Shown: positions 17,657-27,200 of the stretch, one piece after another
Layout of the letters: each line of letters opens with the position of its first letter
How positions within the stretch are numbered: position 1 is the first letter of the stretch
Assembly (NCBI RefSeq): GCF_003950515.1
Contig: NZ_NGJS01000012.1
Span: 1 to 59,461 of the forward strand
Direction: 5' to 3'
Origin: Vagococcus vulneris
Lineage (GTDB): Bacteria; Bacillota; Bacilli; Lactobacillales; Vagococcaceae
DNA: 59,461 bases
Made by a program: the position numbers and the translations under genes
The notes under the pieces: model-generated
The model's input: only the letters and a program-made list of their open reading frames with translations
Database searches by the model: none
What the model was told of the DNA's origin: nothing

Positions 17657-18829
17657 TTATTGTTTTGTCATTTCTAATAAGCGATCTTTTAAATCTTCTT
17701 CCATACCAGCTAATTCGATTTCTGCATTGCGGCGTTTTTCTTTACCTTCTTTTTGAATGCGCAATGTTTCTTGGATGGTTTCAATTAAATCATTTTGTGT
17801 TTTTTGTAATGTATCAATATCTACAATACCTCGTTCGTTTTCTTCAGCTACTTCAATTGCTGAAATTTTTAACATTTCTGAATTGCGTGTTAACAGTTCG
17901 TTTGTTGTATCGGATACTTGTCTTTGAGCAGTGACCGCGTCTTTTTGACGTAACAGTGTTAAGGCAATTGCTACTTGGTTTTTCCAAAGTGGAATGGCTG
18001 TATTAATCGATGCCTGAATTTTTTCAGCCAATGCCTGATTTGTATTTTGTATCAAACGGATTTGTGGTGCTTGTTGAATGGTTATTTGTCGTGCTAATTT
18101 TAAGTCGTGGGTTCGTTTTTCTAAGCGATCAGCAAATTGACTTAGGTCGCTGACAATCTGTGCATCCATTTGGTCGCCGGTCTCTTGCGCTTTTTTTATA
18201 GCAGCAGGAATGGTTTCTGTTTGTAGTTCTTCAATTTTTATTTCACCGGCAGCGATATAAATGTTCAAAGCATCAAAGTAGTCTTTGTTTTTGGTATATA
18301 GCTGTTCTAACATTATATTATCCTGTAACAAACCATCTTTTTCACGGTCTAATTTTACAGCGATTTTATCAATCTGAGCACCGATTTTCTGGTATTTTGC
18401 AGTCGTTTCATAAATTGATTGTTTTACTTTACCAAATAAGCGTTTAAATACGTTTGAGTCTCTAGCCTCTAATTCGCTAGGACTGGCTTCGTTTAAGCGA
18501 TACATTAAATCTGTTAAAGTATCACCCATTGGACCAATATCTTGAGTCTGAACATGATTTAACATCGTATGCGAAAATTCGCTTAATTTTTGTTGTGCTG
18601 CTGCACCGTATGTTAAAACAGATTGACTGTCATTTGTATCAATCTGCTGTGCCAGATTTTTAGCTTGTTCCTGCCTCTCAACAGATAATTTATTTATCAT
18701 TCGATTGTCGGCCGCCGTCGACATGTGTTGGTTGGTATCTGGACTGATTGGCATATCAAATGGGTTGCTGAGCAAATCATCAAGTGTAGTTGATGAAAGA
18801 TCTTCTGTTTTTTTAATTTCGTCTGTCAT
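17657..18829 (-). CDS. TelA-like toxic anion resistance family protein
   Basis: A 390-residue soluble, largely helical protein of the TelA/KlaA family (Pfam TelA), first described from plasmid tellurite resistance; in Firmicutes its cellular role is not settled. The N-terminal 60 residues are polar and probably disordered. The rest is rich in coiled-coil-like repeats, with an [20 protein letters not shown] segment typical of the family core. Its ATG overlaps the stop of the xpaC-like gene (TAATG), with GGAGATAA upstream, so the two are translationally coupled. It ends at a terminator shared with dinB. Tellurite resistance itself should not be assumed. Confidence 0.85.
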   Translation of the reverse strand: MTDEIKKTEDLSSTTLDDLLSNPFDMPISPDTNQHMSTAADNRMINKLSVERQEQAKNLAQQIDTNDSQSVLTYGAAAQQKLSEFSHTMLNHVQTQDIGPMGDTLTDLMYRLNEASPSELEARDSNVFKRLFGKVKQSIYETTAKYQKIGAQIDKIAVKLDREKDGLLQDNIMLEQLYTKNKDYFDALNIYIAAGEIKIEELQTETIPAAIKKAQETGDQMDAQIVSDLSQFADRLEKRTHDLKLARQITIQQAPQIRLIQNTNQALAEKIQASINTAIPLWKNQVAIALTLLRQKDAVTAQRQVSDTTNELLTRNSEMLKISAIEVAEENERGIVDIDTLQKTQNDLIETIQETLRIQKEGKEKRRNAEIELAGMEEDLKDRLLEMTKQ

Positions 18830-19530
18830 TAATTGTTATCTCCTTTATATTCAGTATCACTGACCGTTCGTTCGGCAGTTTGTTTCGCTACTTTTAATTC
18901 AACATCAAGATCATCTAAATCATCTTTAACTAATTGATTATAATCAAGTACAATCAGTTGTGATAAATCCTCAATGGCCTTTGCGCATTCGGTTAAGGCA
19001 TCATACGTTTGTTTATTCTTTATGTCGTGATCATTGATTTCAACATAACGCTCAGTTAATTCAGCGATATTTGGCAAGTGAGTGTATAAAAAATCATTCG
19101 CCTGATGCAATTTTTTCGGCTCTTTAACTAATTCTTTAAAGATAGCTTTAGTAGCTTTTAAAGTTTGGCACTTTAAGTCTATCGTCCGTAATTTAGTGAC
19201 ATCTGTCATGTTTTTTTCAAGTACTTGAATTTGTTGTTTTGTTTCAGCCATGGTGTGTCTGAAATAGTCGATTTCACTGCTGCTCATTCCTAATTCGCGA
19301 TAGTGATCTTCTTTAGTTTTAGATAAGTTAGGTATATCTAAGCCGACAGATGTCTCTCTTTTTTGTCGGTTTCTCACCCATGATACAGTGGACCAGACTA
19401 GTGAACTTAGCGCAATTAAAAAGAAAACTGGGCCCATAAAAGAGTCTTCAAAAAGCTCTGCTAAAATGAATGAACCGATAATGATTATTGTAGGGATTAA
19501 AGATTTAAATTTATGCTGTTTATAAGACAT
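18829..19530 (-). CDS. XpaC-like membrane protein (5-bromo-4-chloroindolyl phosphate hydrolysis family)
   Basis: A 233-residue protein with two N-terminal membrane segments (about residues 11-27 and 31-50) and a long cytosolic helical domain starting near [21 protein letters not shown]. That layout matches the XpaC family, whose biochemical role is unclear. It is the first gene of a two-gene minus-strand operon with the telA-like gene, overlapping it by one base. This gene pair is common in Firmicutes. The start ATG at 19530 follows a GGAGTGG site. Confidence 0.8.
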   Translation of the reverse strand: MSYKQHKFKSLIPTIIIIGSFILAELFEDSFMGPVFFLIALSSLVWSTVSWVRNRQKRETSVGLDIPNLSKTKEDHYRELGMSSSEIDYFRHTMAETKQQIQVLEKNMTDVTKLRTIDLKCQTLKATKAIFKELVKEPKKLHQANDFLYTHLPNIAELTERYVEINDHDIKNKQTYDALTECAKAIEDLSQLIVLDYNQLVKDDLDDLDVELKVAKQTAERTVSDTEYKGDNN

Positions 19531-19714
19531 GTTATTCCACTCCTAAATGTATTTATTTGGCAGCAGCGCTGTATAAAAATATAGTAGCACATTCTTTATT
19601 TTTGTATATCAGTCGAAAGAATGATTTCTTTCTAAGCCGACAATATGATTGAAAAGGCTAGTAAATAAAGGTATTATTATTTTAACATACTTTATATAGT
19701 AGGAGAAAATGACC

Positions 19715-20266
19715 ATGGATAAATTTGAAGAAAAAACAATTACTCGCCAAGAAATATATAATGGAAAGGTTATTCAAGTAGTGGTAGATGATGTATCCTT
19801 GCCTAATGGTCAAAGGGCAAAAAGAGAACTGGTTTTTCACCAAGGAGCAGTCGGAATTATCGCCGTTACACCCGAAAATAAACTGGTTTTAGTTAAGCAG
19901 TATCGTAAAGCGATTGAACAATCCATTTTAGAAATTCCTGCTGGGAAAATTGAAAAAGATGAACCAAATGCACTGGTTACAGCCATGAGAGAATTAGAGG
20001 AAGAAACGCATTATCGTTGTGAGAGTATGAATTTTATTACAAAATTTGTATCATCGCCAGGTTTTTCTAATGAGTGGTTATATCTGTATGAAGCCGTTGG
20101 TTTATATAAAATTTCTACTGCTGAGGCTTTACCGCAAGATGATGATGAGTTTCTTGAATTAATCGAATTAAGCTTAGAAGAAGCGAAAGCAAGAGTTGAT
20201 TCAGGTGAAATATGTGATGCCAAAACGCAATACGCTATATTATATTTGGAAATGCAAAGCAAATAA
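19715..20266 (+). CDS. nudF: ADP-ribose pyrophosphatase (Nudix hydrolase)
   Basis: Predicted to hydrolyse ADP-ribose to AMP and ribose-5-phosphate. 183 residues. The Nudix box runs from G77 (AGKIEKDEPNALVTAMREL) through EEET, with one residue more than the canonical spacing between its first E and the RE pair. A VKQYRKAIEQSILEIPAGK segment is typical of the ADPRase subfamily. AGGAG at 19701-19705 is too close to the ATG at 19709 and correctly placed for ATG 19715, which is chosen. It is the first gene of a tight run with a small membrane protein, mtnN and a nicotinamidase, suggesting salvage of NAD and adenosyl breakdown products. Confidence 0.9.
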   Translation: MDKFEEKTITRQEIYNGKVIQVVVDDVSLPNGQRAKRELVFHQGAVGIIAVTPENKLVLVKQYRKAIEQSILEIPAGKIEKDEPNALVTAMRELEEETHYRCESMNFITKFVSSPGFSNEWLYLYEAVGLYKISTAEALPQDDDEFLELIELSLEEAKARVDSGEICDAKTQYAILYLEMQSK

Positions 20267-20277
20267 GAGGAGTCCAT

Positions 20278-20505
20278 ATGTATAGAAAAGAAAAAAAGAG
20301 TAAGATAAAGAATGATAGATCAAATCCGATTGACAGTCAATCAGCCGAAAAGCCGTCAAAAAAAGATTCAGAACCGCAAATTTTGACACGAGAAAGTGTT
20401 CGTGCGTTTAAAAAGAATAAAAAAAGGAATACTTGGCTAAATATGGCAATCATCATTGTCGGTATTTTATTAGCCATTACTATTTATGCAGTATTTAGAT
20501 TATAA
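20278..20505 (+). CDS. Small tail-anchored membrane protein, unknown
   Basis: A 75-residue protein with a very basic, polar N-terminal half and one C-terminal membrane helix (about residues 54-73, LNMAIIIVGILLAITIYAVF). AAGAGGAG precedes the ATG. It sits 11 bases after nudF and 16 bases before mtnN, so it is clearly part of that operon. I do not recognise a named family. The Lys/Arg-rich cytosolic segment could bind nucleic acid or anionic lipid, but that is speculation. Confidence 0.75.
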   Translation: MYRKEKKSKIKNDRSNPIDSQSAEKPSKKDSEPQILTRESVRAFKKNKKRNTWLNMAIIIVGILLAITIYAVFRL

Positions 20506-20521
20506 AAGGAGTAAGTGAAAG

Positions 20522-21211
20522 ATGAAAATTGGTATTATAGGTGCAATGGAAGAAGAAATAGTTTTGTTGGCAGCTCAATTATCAGAAAAAAAAGAATGGC
20601 AAGAAGCCGGTGCAAATTTTTATTCTGGGAAAATCGGCAGTCATGAAGTTGTTTTAACGCGTTCAGGAATTGGTAAAACACTGGCTGCTGTGACAGCAAC
20701 TTTATTATTGAGCCATTATCATGTAGATGCTGTCATTAATACTGGGTCAGCAGGAGGTATCGGTGAAGGTTTAGCTATCGGTGATTTAGTTATCTCCAGC
20801 AAGTTAGCATATTTTGATGCTGATGTAACAGCTTTCGGTTATGATTATGGACAAATGCCGCAAATGCCTTTGTACTATGAGGCAGACCAAACCTTAATCG
20901 AAAAAACAAAAATTGTAGCAGATTCGCTTAGTATCACTCATTATACTGGTTTAATTGTTTCTGGTGATACATTTGTCAGCAGTCAGCAAAAAATCACTGA
21001 GATTAAGGAGCATTTTCCAAAGGTATTAGCAAATGAAATGGAAGGTGCTGCAATCGCACAAACTGCTTATCAATTTCATTGTCCATTTATTATTATTCGT
21101 GCAATGAGTGATACAGGTGATGAAAATGCTAGTGTTAATTTTGATGAATTTATCATCGAGGCTGGAAAAAAATCTGCAGAACTTGTATTGGCGCTACTAA
21201 AAAAATTGTAA
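20522..21211 (+). CDS. mtnN: 5'-methylthioadenosine/S-adenosylhomocysteine nucleosidase
   Basis: Cleaves adenine from methylthioadenosine and S-adenosylhomocysteine, feeding methionine salvage and, through SRH, autoinducer-2 production. 229 residues, full length. The N-terminal IGAMEEE carries the active-site Glu (residue 12). NEMEGAAIAQTA and RAMSDTGDENA carry the ribose-binding Glu and catalytic Asp. A RBS AAAAGGAG lies just upstream. It is the third gene of the nudF operon. No luxS lies in this window. Confidence 0.96.
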   Translation: MKIGIIGAMEEEIVLLAAQLSEKKEWQEAGANFYSGKIGSHEVVLTRSGIGKTLAAVTATLLLSHYHVDAVINTGSAGGIGEGLAIGDLVISSKLAYFDADVTAFGYDYGQMPQMPLYYEADQTLIEKTKIVADSLSITHYTGLIVSGDTFVSSQQKITEIKEHFPKVLANEMEGAAIAQTAYQFHCPFIIIRAMSDTGDENASVNFDEFIIEAGKKSAELVLALLKKL

Positions 21212-21236
21212 AAATTCAGGAGGTCGGTTAAATAAT

Positions 21237-21785
21237 ATGGAAGCTCTTATTTCAATTGATTACACGAATGATTTTGTTGCAACAGACGGAAAGTTAACAA
21301 CGGGAGAAGCAGGTCAATCAATCGAGAAGGCTTTAAGTAAGTTGACAGAACAGTTCATTAAAAACAATGATTATGTTGTGTTTGCGATTGATGGACATGA
21401 CGCACAAGACAGCTATCATCCTGAGAGTCGGCTATTTCCGCCTCACAATATTATCGGGACAGAGGGGCGTCGTTTGTACGGAACGCTACATCAGCTTTAT
21501 GAAGATAATTCTGATTTAGAAACGGTATACTGGTTGGACAAACGTCATTATTCTGCATTTAGCGGAACGGATTTAGATATTCGCTTACGGGAACGAAAGA
21601 TTACTACGATTCATTTAACGGGTGTCTGTACGGATATTTGTGTGCTTCATACAGCTATAGACGCTTATAACCTAGGGTATTCAATTGTAATACATGAATC
21701 CTGTGTACAGAGTTTTGATGAGATTGGGCATACTTGGGCGCTGACACATTTTAAAAATACTTTGAGTGCTCAAGTTGTTGAATAA
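21237..21785 (+). CDS. pncA: Nicotinamidase (isochorismatase family)
   Basis: Predicted to deamidate nicotinamide to nicotinate for NAD salvage. 182 residues. The catalytic triad is visible: Asp8 in ISIDYTNDF, the Lys in WLDKRHYSAFSGTDL, and the Cys in GVCTDICVLHTA. Metal ligands are likely in IDGHDAQDSYHPES. GGAGG is 13 bases from the ATG, rather far. It is the last gene of the nudF-mtnN run and is followed by a terminator. Another isochorismatase-type amidase activity is possible, but the motif set favours nicotinamidase. Confidence 0.88.
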   Translation: MEALISIDYTNDFVATDGKLTTGEAGQSIEKALSKLTEQFIKNNDYVVFAIDGHDAQDSYHPESRLFPPHNIIGTEGRRLYGTLHQLYEDNSDLETVYWLDKRHYSAFSGTDLDIRLRERKITTIHLTGVCTDICVLHTAIDAYNLGYSIVIHESCVQSFDEIGHTWALTHFKNTLSAQVVE

Positions 21786-21792
21786 ATAAGTT

Positions 21793-21826
21793 AAACGTTT
21801 GCTGTTATGTTGCAGGAAACGTTTTT
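21793..21826 (+). terminator. Intrinsic terminator after pncA
   Basis: AAACGTTT (21793-21800) pairs with AAACGTTT (21817-21824), followed by U. The rest of the gap to 22033 holds no recognised gene. Confidence 0.6.
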
Positions 21827-22033
21827 TATGTCATAAAAAATGGATTCATCTGCCACTAAAGTCAATTATTTCTATTGTTTGCAGCGTATTACTTTCTAAA
21901 TTTGAAAGCGCTACGTTTGTGTTGTGACGTTCAAATAAATTATTTAATAACACGAAACATAAGTCTAAGGTCGCATGCGGATTGTTTGAGATTTGTATAA
22001 AATAAATTATATAAATATAAGGGAGTTGTCAGT

Positions 22034-23242
22034 ATGAAAAAGAAAAGTAAGGTGTTAATCGGCAGTGGAATTTTTTTAGCAGTAATTGCTTCTGGAATAA
22101 CTATTTTCAGTATGCGATCGGCGCCAGAACCAGCAGTTCCAGAAAATAAGATTGAGTTTTATACTGTTAAAGATATTGATCAGGTCTTTATCAATGGTGT
22201 TGTAACGCCAGTCCAATCTAAAGAGTTTACAAAAGATACAACGTTAGGCAAGCTTGGAGAGTTGAAAGTCAAAAATGGAGACTATGTGGAAGAGGGCACT
22301 TTGCTTTATCAATATGTAGATGACGCGACTAGCACACAAATAACTGATTTAAAATATCAGATTGAATCCACTCAAGCTGAAAAAGAGAAGGCTGCAAGGC
22401 AAATGAATTTAAAGATAAAAGAATTGACTAGCGGTCAAGCAGCAGCTCCAACAGGACTCAAAGAAAGTGAAGCGGGTGTAGAAACAGAAGCTTCGCCAGC
22501 TGCTACTCGCGAAAGTATAGAATTAGAGTATGATCTAAACAGCTTTGATATGAAAATGAATCAATTGCAAGCACAAATTAATGAATTAACTAATAAACAA
22601 GTCAATCAAGTAACCGCTCCTTTTGCAGGTGAAGTATCAATTCCTCAAGAGCAAAACAGAGACAGCGCTATTTTAACTCTAACTTCAACGGACTTTTATG
22701 TCCAAGGTCAGGTTAATGAACGAGACTTGGTAAAAATTAAAGAAAAACAACCTGCAGATGTTAAAACTATTGCCGGAGATAAGTTGTATAAAGGTGAAAT
22801 TGTTTATATTGCTAACACGCCAGCTTCTAATGCTCAGGGAGCAGGAGATGCCGGAGGAGGAGCAGGCGGTGCAGCTAGTCAAGGCGGCTCAATGTCAAAC
22901 TACATCGTTAAGTTAACTATTAAAGATGGTAAAGATATTAAAGAAGGCTACCACGTGCAAGCGTCAATTAAATTGAATGATGAAAAAATTGAAGTTCCGA
23001 AAGAAGTTGTTAAAACAGAGAATGGGAAATCATATGTTCTTGTGGATGATTTTGGCACCGTCTTACGTAAAGAAATAACAACAACAGACGAAGGAGCTAC
23101 GAGAGGTAAAATTGTCGTCACTAGTGGCTTAGAATCATTAGATAAAGTGATCATGTCATCTGATAAACCTGTAAAAGAAGGAGATATGATTGACTCACCA
23201 GGTGATGTAATGGATTCATCAATGTCAGGGGAGGCGAAGTAA
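22034..23242 (+). CDS. Membrane fusion (adaptor) protein of a MacAB-like efflux system
   Basis: A 402-residue HlyD/MacA-type adaptor. One N-terminal membrane segment (about residues 7-26) is followed by a lipoyl half-motif around GELKVKNGDYVEEGTLLYQY. A coiled-coil hairpin runs about 105-190, with an Ala/Thr/Glu-rich insertion at its tip. The second lipoyl half is APFAGEVSIP, then beta-barrel and membrane-proximal domains. A Gly/Ala-rich loop (about residues 259-282) interrupts the barrel. In Gram-positives such adaptors work with YknYZ-like ABC proteins to export peptides or antimicrobials. The next two genes supply exactly those partners. Confidence 0.9.
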   Translation: MKKKSKVLIGSGIFLAVIASGITIFSMRSAPEPAVPENKIEFYTVKDIDQVFINGVVTPVQSKEFTKDTTLGKLGELKVKNGDYVEEGTLLYQYVDDATSTQITDLKYQIESTQAEKEKAARQMNLKIKELTSGQAAAPTGLKESEAGVETEASPAATRESIELEYDLNSFDMKMNQLQAQINELTNKQVNQVTAPFAGEVSIPQEQNRDSAILTLTSTDFYVQGQVNERDLVKIKEKQPADVKTIAGDKLYKGEIVYIANTPASNAQGAGDAGGGAGGAASQGGSMSNYIVKLTIKDGKDIKEGYHVQASIKLNDEKIEVPKEVVKTENGKSYVLVDDFGTVLRKEITTTDEGATRGKIVVTSGLESLDKVIMSSDKPVKEGDMIDSPGDVMDSSMSGEAK

Positions 23243-23243
23243 T

Positions 23244-23957
23244 ATGACTTACACTGACGAAAAGACACCGTTGATTGAATTAATTGGTATTAATAAATAT
23301 TTTCCTATGGGTAAAACAAAATTGCATGTTTTAAAAGATTTAAATTTAACAATCGAACGTGGTGAATTTTTGATGATTATGGGCAAATCAGGAAGTGGAA
23401 AGACAACACTAATGAATATTATCGGATTTCTCGATAAGTTGTCAGACGGAGACTATCTTTTTGATAGCGAAGACGCATCTGAATTAAATGAAAATCAAAA
23501 ATCACATTTGCGAAATGAATCCATTGGCTTTATCTTTCAACAATTTTTCTTAATTCAATCACTCAATGTTTCTCAAAATGTTGAATTACCGATGGTTTAT
23601 GAAGGGAAACGCGGTGAAAAAGAAAGAAAAAAAGTAGCAAAAAGATATTTAGAGATGGTCGGCTTAACTGGAAAAGAAAAATCAAAAACCACTGAATTAT
23701 CTGGTGGACAACAGCAGCGTGTAGCAATTGCCAGAGCCTTAGTCAATAATCCACTTTTAATTATGGCTGATGAACCAACAGGTGCGCTCGACAGTGAAAC
23801 AAGCCGTGATATTATGGAAATATTATCAGAATTAAATAAAGAAGGTAAAACCATCGTCATGGTTACTCACGACAGAGATATGCGTAAATATGCTTCGCGT
23901 GTTGTTTATATGAAAGACGGTCTCTTCTTAACAGAGGAGGAGTTTGAAAATGCTTAA
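23244..23957 (+). CDS. ABC transporter ATP-binding protein (MacB/LolD-like)
   Basis: The ATPase subunit of the efflux system, 237 residues. Walker [11 protein letters not shown]-loop [10 protein letters not shown], signature [15 protein letters not shown], Walker [14 protein letters not shown] and switch histidine VMVTHDRD are all intact. It belongs to the lipoprotein/peptide exporter branch (LolD/MacB/FtsE). It starts one base after the adaptor stop codon, with GGGGAGGCGAAG as ribosome binding site, and overlaps the permease gene by 8 bases. The three genes form one operon. Confidence 0.95.
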   Translation: MTYTDEKTPLIELIGINKYFPMGKTKLHVLKDLNLTIERGEFLMIMGKSGSGKTTLMNIIGFLDKLSDGDYLFDSEDASELNENQKSHLRNESIGFIFQQFFLIQSLNVSQNVELPMVYEGKRGEKERKKVAKRYLEMVGLTGKEKSKTTELSGGQQQRVAIARALVNNPLLIMADEPTGALDSETSRDIMEILSELNKEGKTIVMVTHDRDMRKYASRVVYMKDGLFLTEEEFENA

Positions 23958-25179
23958 AAATCTATTGCTTAGTACATTTCTAAGCCTCAGGGCGCATAAA
24001 TTACGTGTGTTTTTGACGATGGTCGGAATTATTATCGGGATTACAGCGGTTGTAACAGTTTCTTCAATCGGTGAAGGAATGAAACAAAGCAGTCTGAAAC
24101 TATTGGAATCAGCTGATGCAAATTCATTACGCCTGAAATATAAAGTAGATGTGACTGATGATGAAATAGCAGCCAGTAAAGAATTTGATGAATTTGGTTT
24201 TAGCTTAATTGACATGAAAACACTTCGTCGTTTGGACAATGTTGATAATGTATCAGCTGATTACAGTATGGGTTTTGGCTCATCCGTTCAGAGTATCGAT
24301 AGTAATATTGCTTTTTTTGAAAAACAAGGATCAGCCATGATTATGGCTAGCAAGAGTGCCAGCGAAAACAAGGTGGCTTATGGTCGTGATTTTTCTGCGC
24401 AAGATACAAATAAGTATTTGATTATATTAACTTATGACACGATGCTTAATGCTTTACAGATACAAGAACCAAAACAAATTTTGGGAAAAGCCATTGATGT
24501 AGACGGCTTAAAATTTCAAGTGGTTGGTATTAAAGAAAAAAATGAAGATAGTGGCATGATGGTTTCAAGTGAAACAGACTTTTTGAATGCTGTTCCTAAG
24601 GGAGCATTTAATGAGTTGGCTAAAAGTAAGCCAATTAATGCTGTTAAACTGCGAGTTAAAGATGGTGCTGATCGACAAGCGGTTGTTGATCAGGCTAATA
24701 AACTATTGAAAGAAAGTCATCCTGATTTGGTGGGAGTGTTTGAAGAAGATAAATCAAATGAAGAAATGCGTCAAGAAATGGAAAGCATGCTTCAAACAAT
24801 TGTAATGGGCCTAATATTTATCACAGCTATCTCGTTGCTGGTCGGCGGAATTGGTGTTATGAACATCATGTATGTGTCGGTATCAGAACGAAAACGTGAA
24901 ATTGGTATTCGTCGTGCAATTGGAGCAAAACCTTCTAGTATCTTAGCACAATTCTTATTGGAAGCGGCATTTATTACGTTGATAGGTGGAATTATTGGTA
25001 TTTTACTTGGATGGGGAATTGCCTCGCTAATTACTTGGCTGACGCCGATGGAAGCAATTGTCAGTCTAAAAATGGCATTAATTTCTGCGGGTATTTCAGC
25101 TGGAATTGGCTTGTTCTTTGGGGTTATCCCGGCGATCAATGCGGCGAAAATGGATCCTATAAAAGCTATTTATCAATAA
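23950..25179 (+). CDS. ABC transporter permease (MacB/FtsX family)
   Basis: A 409-residue permease with one N-terminal helix (FLTMVGIIIGITAVVTVS), a large extracellular MacB-PCD domain and three C-terminal helices containing the FtsX core. The signature SERKREIGIRRAIGAKPSSIL lies in the cytosolic loop. The start is taken at ATG 23950, eight bases behind GGAGG; a TTG at 23944 is less likely. It completes the adaptor-ATPase-permease set and is followed by a bidirectional terminator. The exported substrate is unknown. Confidence 0.93.
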   Translation: MLKNLLLSTFLSLRAHKLRVFLTMVGIIIGITAVVTVSSIGEGMKQSSLKLLESADANSLRLKYKVDVTDDEIAASKEFDEFGFSLIDMKTLRRLDNVDNVSADYSMGFGSSVQSIDSNIAFFEKQGSAMIMASKSASENKVAYGRDFSAQDTNKYLIILTYDTMLNALQIQEPKQILGKAIDVDGLKFQVVGIKEKNEDSGMMVSSETDFLNAVPKGAFNELAKSKPINAVKLRVKDGADRQAVVDQANKLLKESHPDLVGVFEEDKSNEEMRQEMESMLQTIVMGLIFITAISLLVGGIGVMNIMYVSVSERKREIGIRRAIGAKPSSILAQFLLEAAFITLIGGIIGILLGWGIASLITWLTPMEAIVSLKMALISAGISAGIGLFFGVIPAINAAKMDPIKAIYQ

Positions 25180-25183
25180 AATA

Positions 25184-25222
25184 AAACGCATCTTAGCCAA
25201 AAATCTTGACTAAGATGCGTTT
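25184..25222. terminator. Bidirectional terminator between efflux operon and yeiH
   Basis: AAACGCATCTTAG (25184-25196) and CTAAGATGCGTTT (25210-25222) form a perfect 13-bp stem between converging genes. Confidence 0.85.
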
Positions 25223-25224
25223 GT

Positions 25225-26250
25225 TTATTTGACGTGAAAAATAAAAATCCAGATAATTGCTGAAATAACTTGAAGAACGCCTACTGACAGACCAAATATT
25301 AAAAATCGTTTTCCTTCTTTAAAGAAACGACTGAAGTCTAATCTCAAACCAATTGCAGCTAATGCGGTAATTTCAAACCAACCGCTGATACTATGTGATA
25401 TTTGACTAACAATTGTTGGAATAGAAACAAAACTATTTAATAAACAGCAGAGTAAAAAGCCTAAAACATACCAAGGTAAAGGCAACTTAAATTTTTTAGT
25501 TGGTTGTTCTGCGTGATTATTAAACGTTTCAGTCATAGCTGAGGTGTCTTTATCAGCGATTTTACCAAAAATATAGACGACAGCTACAAGCATAATTATT
25601 CGCATAATTTTAAAAAGTGTTGCGTAGGTAACTACATCTTGGCTAACCATATTAGCACTTGCCACAACTTGTCCGACAGACTGTAGTATGCCACCGATCA
25701 TAGCACTTTGAGTAATAACTTCTTGTGGATAGAGTTGAGTCGCAAGAATAGGTAAAAGTAGCATTAGGATTGTCCCCAGTAAATTAACTAAGGTAATGAT
25801 TTGACCTTTTTCTTCTTCTCCAGCGTGAATTTCGGGAGCAATCGCACCAATGGCTGAAGAACCACAAACAGCATTGCCACCCGCCATTAAAAGTGTCATG
25901 CGTTTAGAAAAATTCAATTGGTGTCCAATGACGTAAACTCCGACAATGGTTGTTGTCATTTGAACAATGATGTAGCCGATGCCGTTCAATCCTAAAGTAG
26001 AAATTGTTTGAAATGTTACCGTCATTCCTAATAATACGACTGACCATTCTAAAAGCTTGCTTTCGGCTAACTTTGTTCCTCTGCCTAAAAAAGATTGTTT
26101 AAAAATTGTATTGCCTAAAAGAATACCAAGCAGAATAGCGATTGTTGCACCGCCAAGGGTGGGTAAGAAAATAGCAATTCCTTTGCTGACCCAAGCTACA
26201 ATAAAAGATAAAATAAGTCCAGGTAAAAAAGATTTTTTTAATTGTTTCAT
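25225..26250 (-). CDS. YeiH-family putative sulfate exporter
   Basis: A 341-residue membrane protein with about 10 helices, of the UPF0324/YeiH family (Cons_hypoth698). [18 protein letters not shown] is the conserved central signature. Members are annotated as putative sulfate exporters, but transport has been little tested. The first ATG at 26274 lacks a ribosome binding site and lies about five bases from the predicted transcript start. ATG 26250 ([11 protein letters not shown]) behind GAAAGTGTGG is preferred. It is divergent from a LysR regulator, the usual arrangement for this family, and shares a 98-122 bp control region with it. Confidence 0.85.
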   Translation of the reverse strand: MKQLKKSFLPGLILSFIVAWVSKGIAIFLPTLGGATIAILLGILLGNTIFKQSFLGRGTKLAESKLLEWSVVLLGMTVTFQTISTLGLNGIGYIIVQMTTTIVGVYVIGHQLNFSKRMTLLMAGGNAVCGSSAIGAIAPEIHAGEEEKGQIITLVNLLGTILMLLLPILATQLYPQEVITQSAMIGGILQSVGQVVASANMVSQDVVTYATLFKIMRIIMLVAVVYIFGKIADKDTSAMTETFNNHAEQPTKKFKLPLPWYVLGFLLCCLLNSFVSIPTIVSQISHSISGWFEITALAAIGLRLDFSRFFKEGKRFLIFGLSVGVLQVISAIIWIFIFHVK

Positions 26251-26285
26251 ATATGCCACACTTTCATTTGTCATTTAATAGTTCA

Positions 26286-26291
26286 AGTATA
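26286..26291 (-). promoter_or_regulatory. Probable -10 element of yeiH
   Basis: TATACT on the minus strand, preceded by TTTG; about 36 bases from the preferred start. No strong -35 is present, consistent with an activator-dependent promoter. Confidence 0.4.
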
Positions 26292-26330
26292 CAAATATTT
26301 TAGTTATTTGAAAAATTAATTATTACTATA

Positions 26331-26357
26331 TATACTATAAATAAATTAAATAGTATA
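26331..26357. promoter_or_regulatory. Candidate LysR-type operator (perfect dyad)
   Basis: TATACTAT (26331-26338) and ATAGTATA (26350-26357) form a perfect 8-bp inverted repeat with an 11-base AT-rich spacer. It lies between divergent yeiH and lysR, next to the lysR ribosome binding site, and fits the T-N11-A plan of LysR regulators. Autoregulation of lysR is likely. Confidence 0.6.
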
Positions 26358-26372
26358 GGTGGTACTAATTAG

Positions 26373-27200
26373 ATGTTTAAATTACTTCAGACATTTCAGA
26401 CAGCTTATGAAACTAGGAATTTTTCACATACAGCTGAGGAATTATTTATGTCGCAACCAGCAGTATCTAATCAAATTAAGCAACTGGAATTACAGTTAAA
26501 TTGTGTCTTGTTCAAACGTATGGGTAAATCAGAGATGCGACCGACAAAAGCAGCTGAGATCTTATATGAACGTTTATTAGATTTATCAGATGATTGGCAA
26601 GATACATTAAAATTAATGCAAGAACAAGAAACAAAACAAGTGACTTGTCGTATGAGTGCTTCTAATACATTTGCCAGTTACTATTTACCGGCTTTAATGC
26701 CAGATTTGTTAGCAGCTTTTCCAACGGTTCAATTTGAATTGAGTATGGGAAACTCGGAAGAAGTGTTAGATAGTATTAAACGTCACGAAATCCATCTGGG
26801 ATTTATTGAGAAACCATTACAAACACAAGGAATTGAAAGAGTTCCCCTGTTATCGGATGAATTAGTACTGGCTGGTAATTTAGAAAGTTCTCGTTGGCTG
26901 ATCAGAGAGAAAGAGTCAGGTGTTTATCATTATACTTTGCGATATTTAACTGAAAATAACATAAATCCTAATTATATACTGGTCAAAAACAATGATATGA
27001 TTATCGGATTGCTAAAACAAGGTATCGGTAAAAGTATCGTCTCGAAAAAGGCTATTCCACCGGAGTTGTCGTATCGTCATATCAATTCTGATTATCAGCG
27101 GTTATTTTATTTAATAAAGGGCAGTCATTTGATGGATGAAACGTATGAAGAAATAAAAAACTATATTGAAAACTATTATAAAAGAATTGAAAGGTATTGA
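26373..27200 (+). CDS. LysR-family transcriptional regulator
   Basis: A 275-residue LysR-type regulator. The N-terminal winged helix contains RNFSHTAEELFMSQPAVSNQI. The LysR substrate-binding domain starts near residue 90 (VTCRMSASNTFASYYLP) and contains HLGFIEKPL. It is closest to CysL/YeiE-like regulators that neighbour YeiH exporters. AGGTGG at 26357-26362 is the ribosome binding site. The divergent arrangement and the dyad in the shared gap make yeiH its most probable target. The effector is unknown; sulfur compounds are a guess by context. Confidence 0.9.
   Translation: MFKLLQTFQTAYETRNFSHTAEELFMSQPAVSNQIKQLELQLNCVLFKRMGKSEMRPTKAAEILYERLLDLSDDWQDTLKLMQEQETKQVTCRMSASNTFASYYLPALMPDLLAAFPTVQFELSMGNSEEVLDSIKRHEIHLGFIEKPLQTQGIERVPLLSDELVLAGNLESSRWLIREKESGVYHYTLRYLTENNINPNYILVKNNDMIIGLLKQGIGKSIVSKKAIPPELSYRHINSDYQRLFYLIKGSHLMDETYEEIKNYIENYYKRIERY

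Noticed and set aside
17665-17934. 89-codon plus-strand open frame
   Set aside because: It lies antisense to the telA-like gene, has hydrophobic text typical of complementary reading, and no ribosome binding site.
22685-23268. Open frames antisense to the adaptor gene
   Set aside because: They are Ser-rich shadows of the adaptor gene with no start signals.
24792-25139. 115-codon antisense open frame in the permease gene
   Set aside because: Shadow of an FtsX-type permease; composition is Pro/Ile-rich and there is no ribosome binding site.
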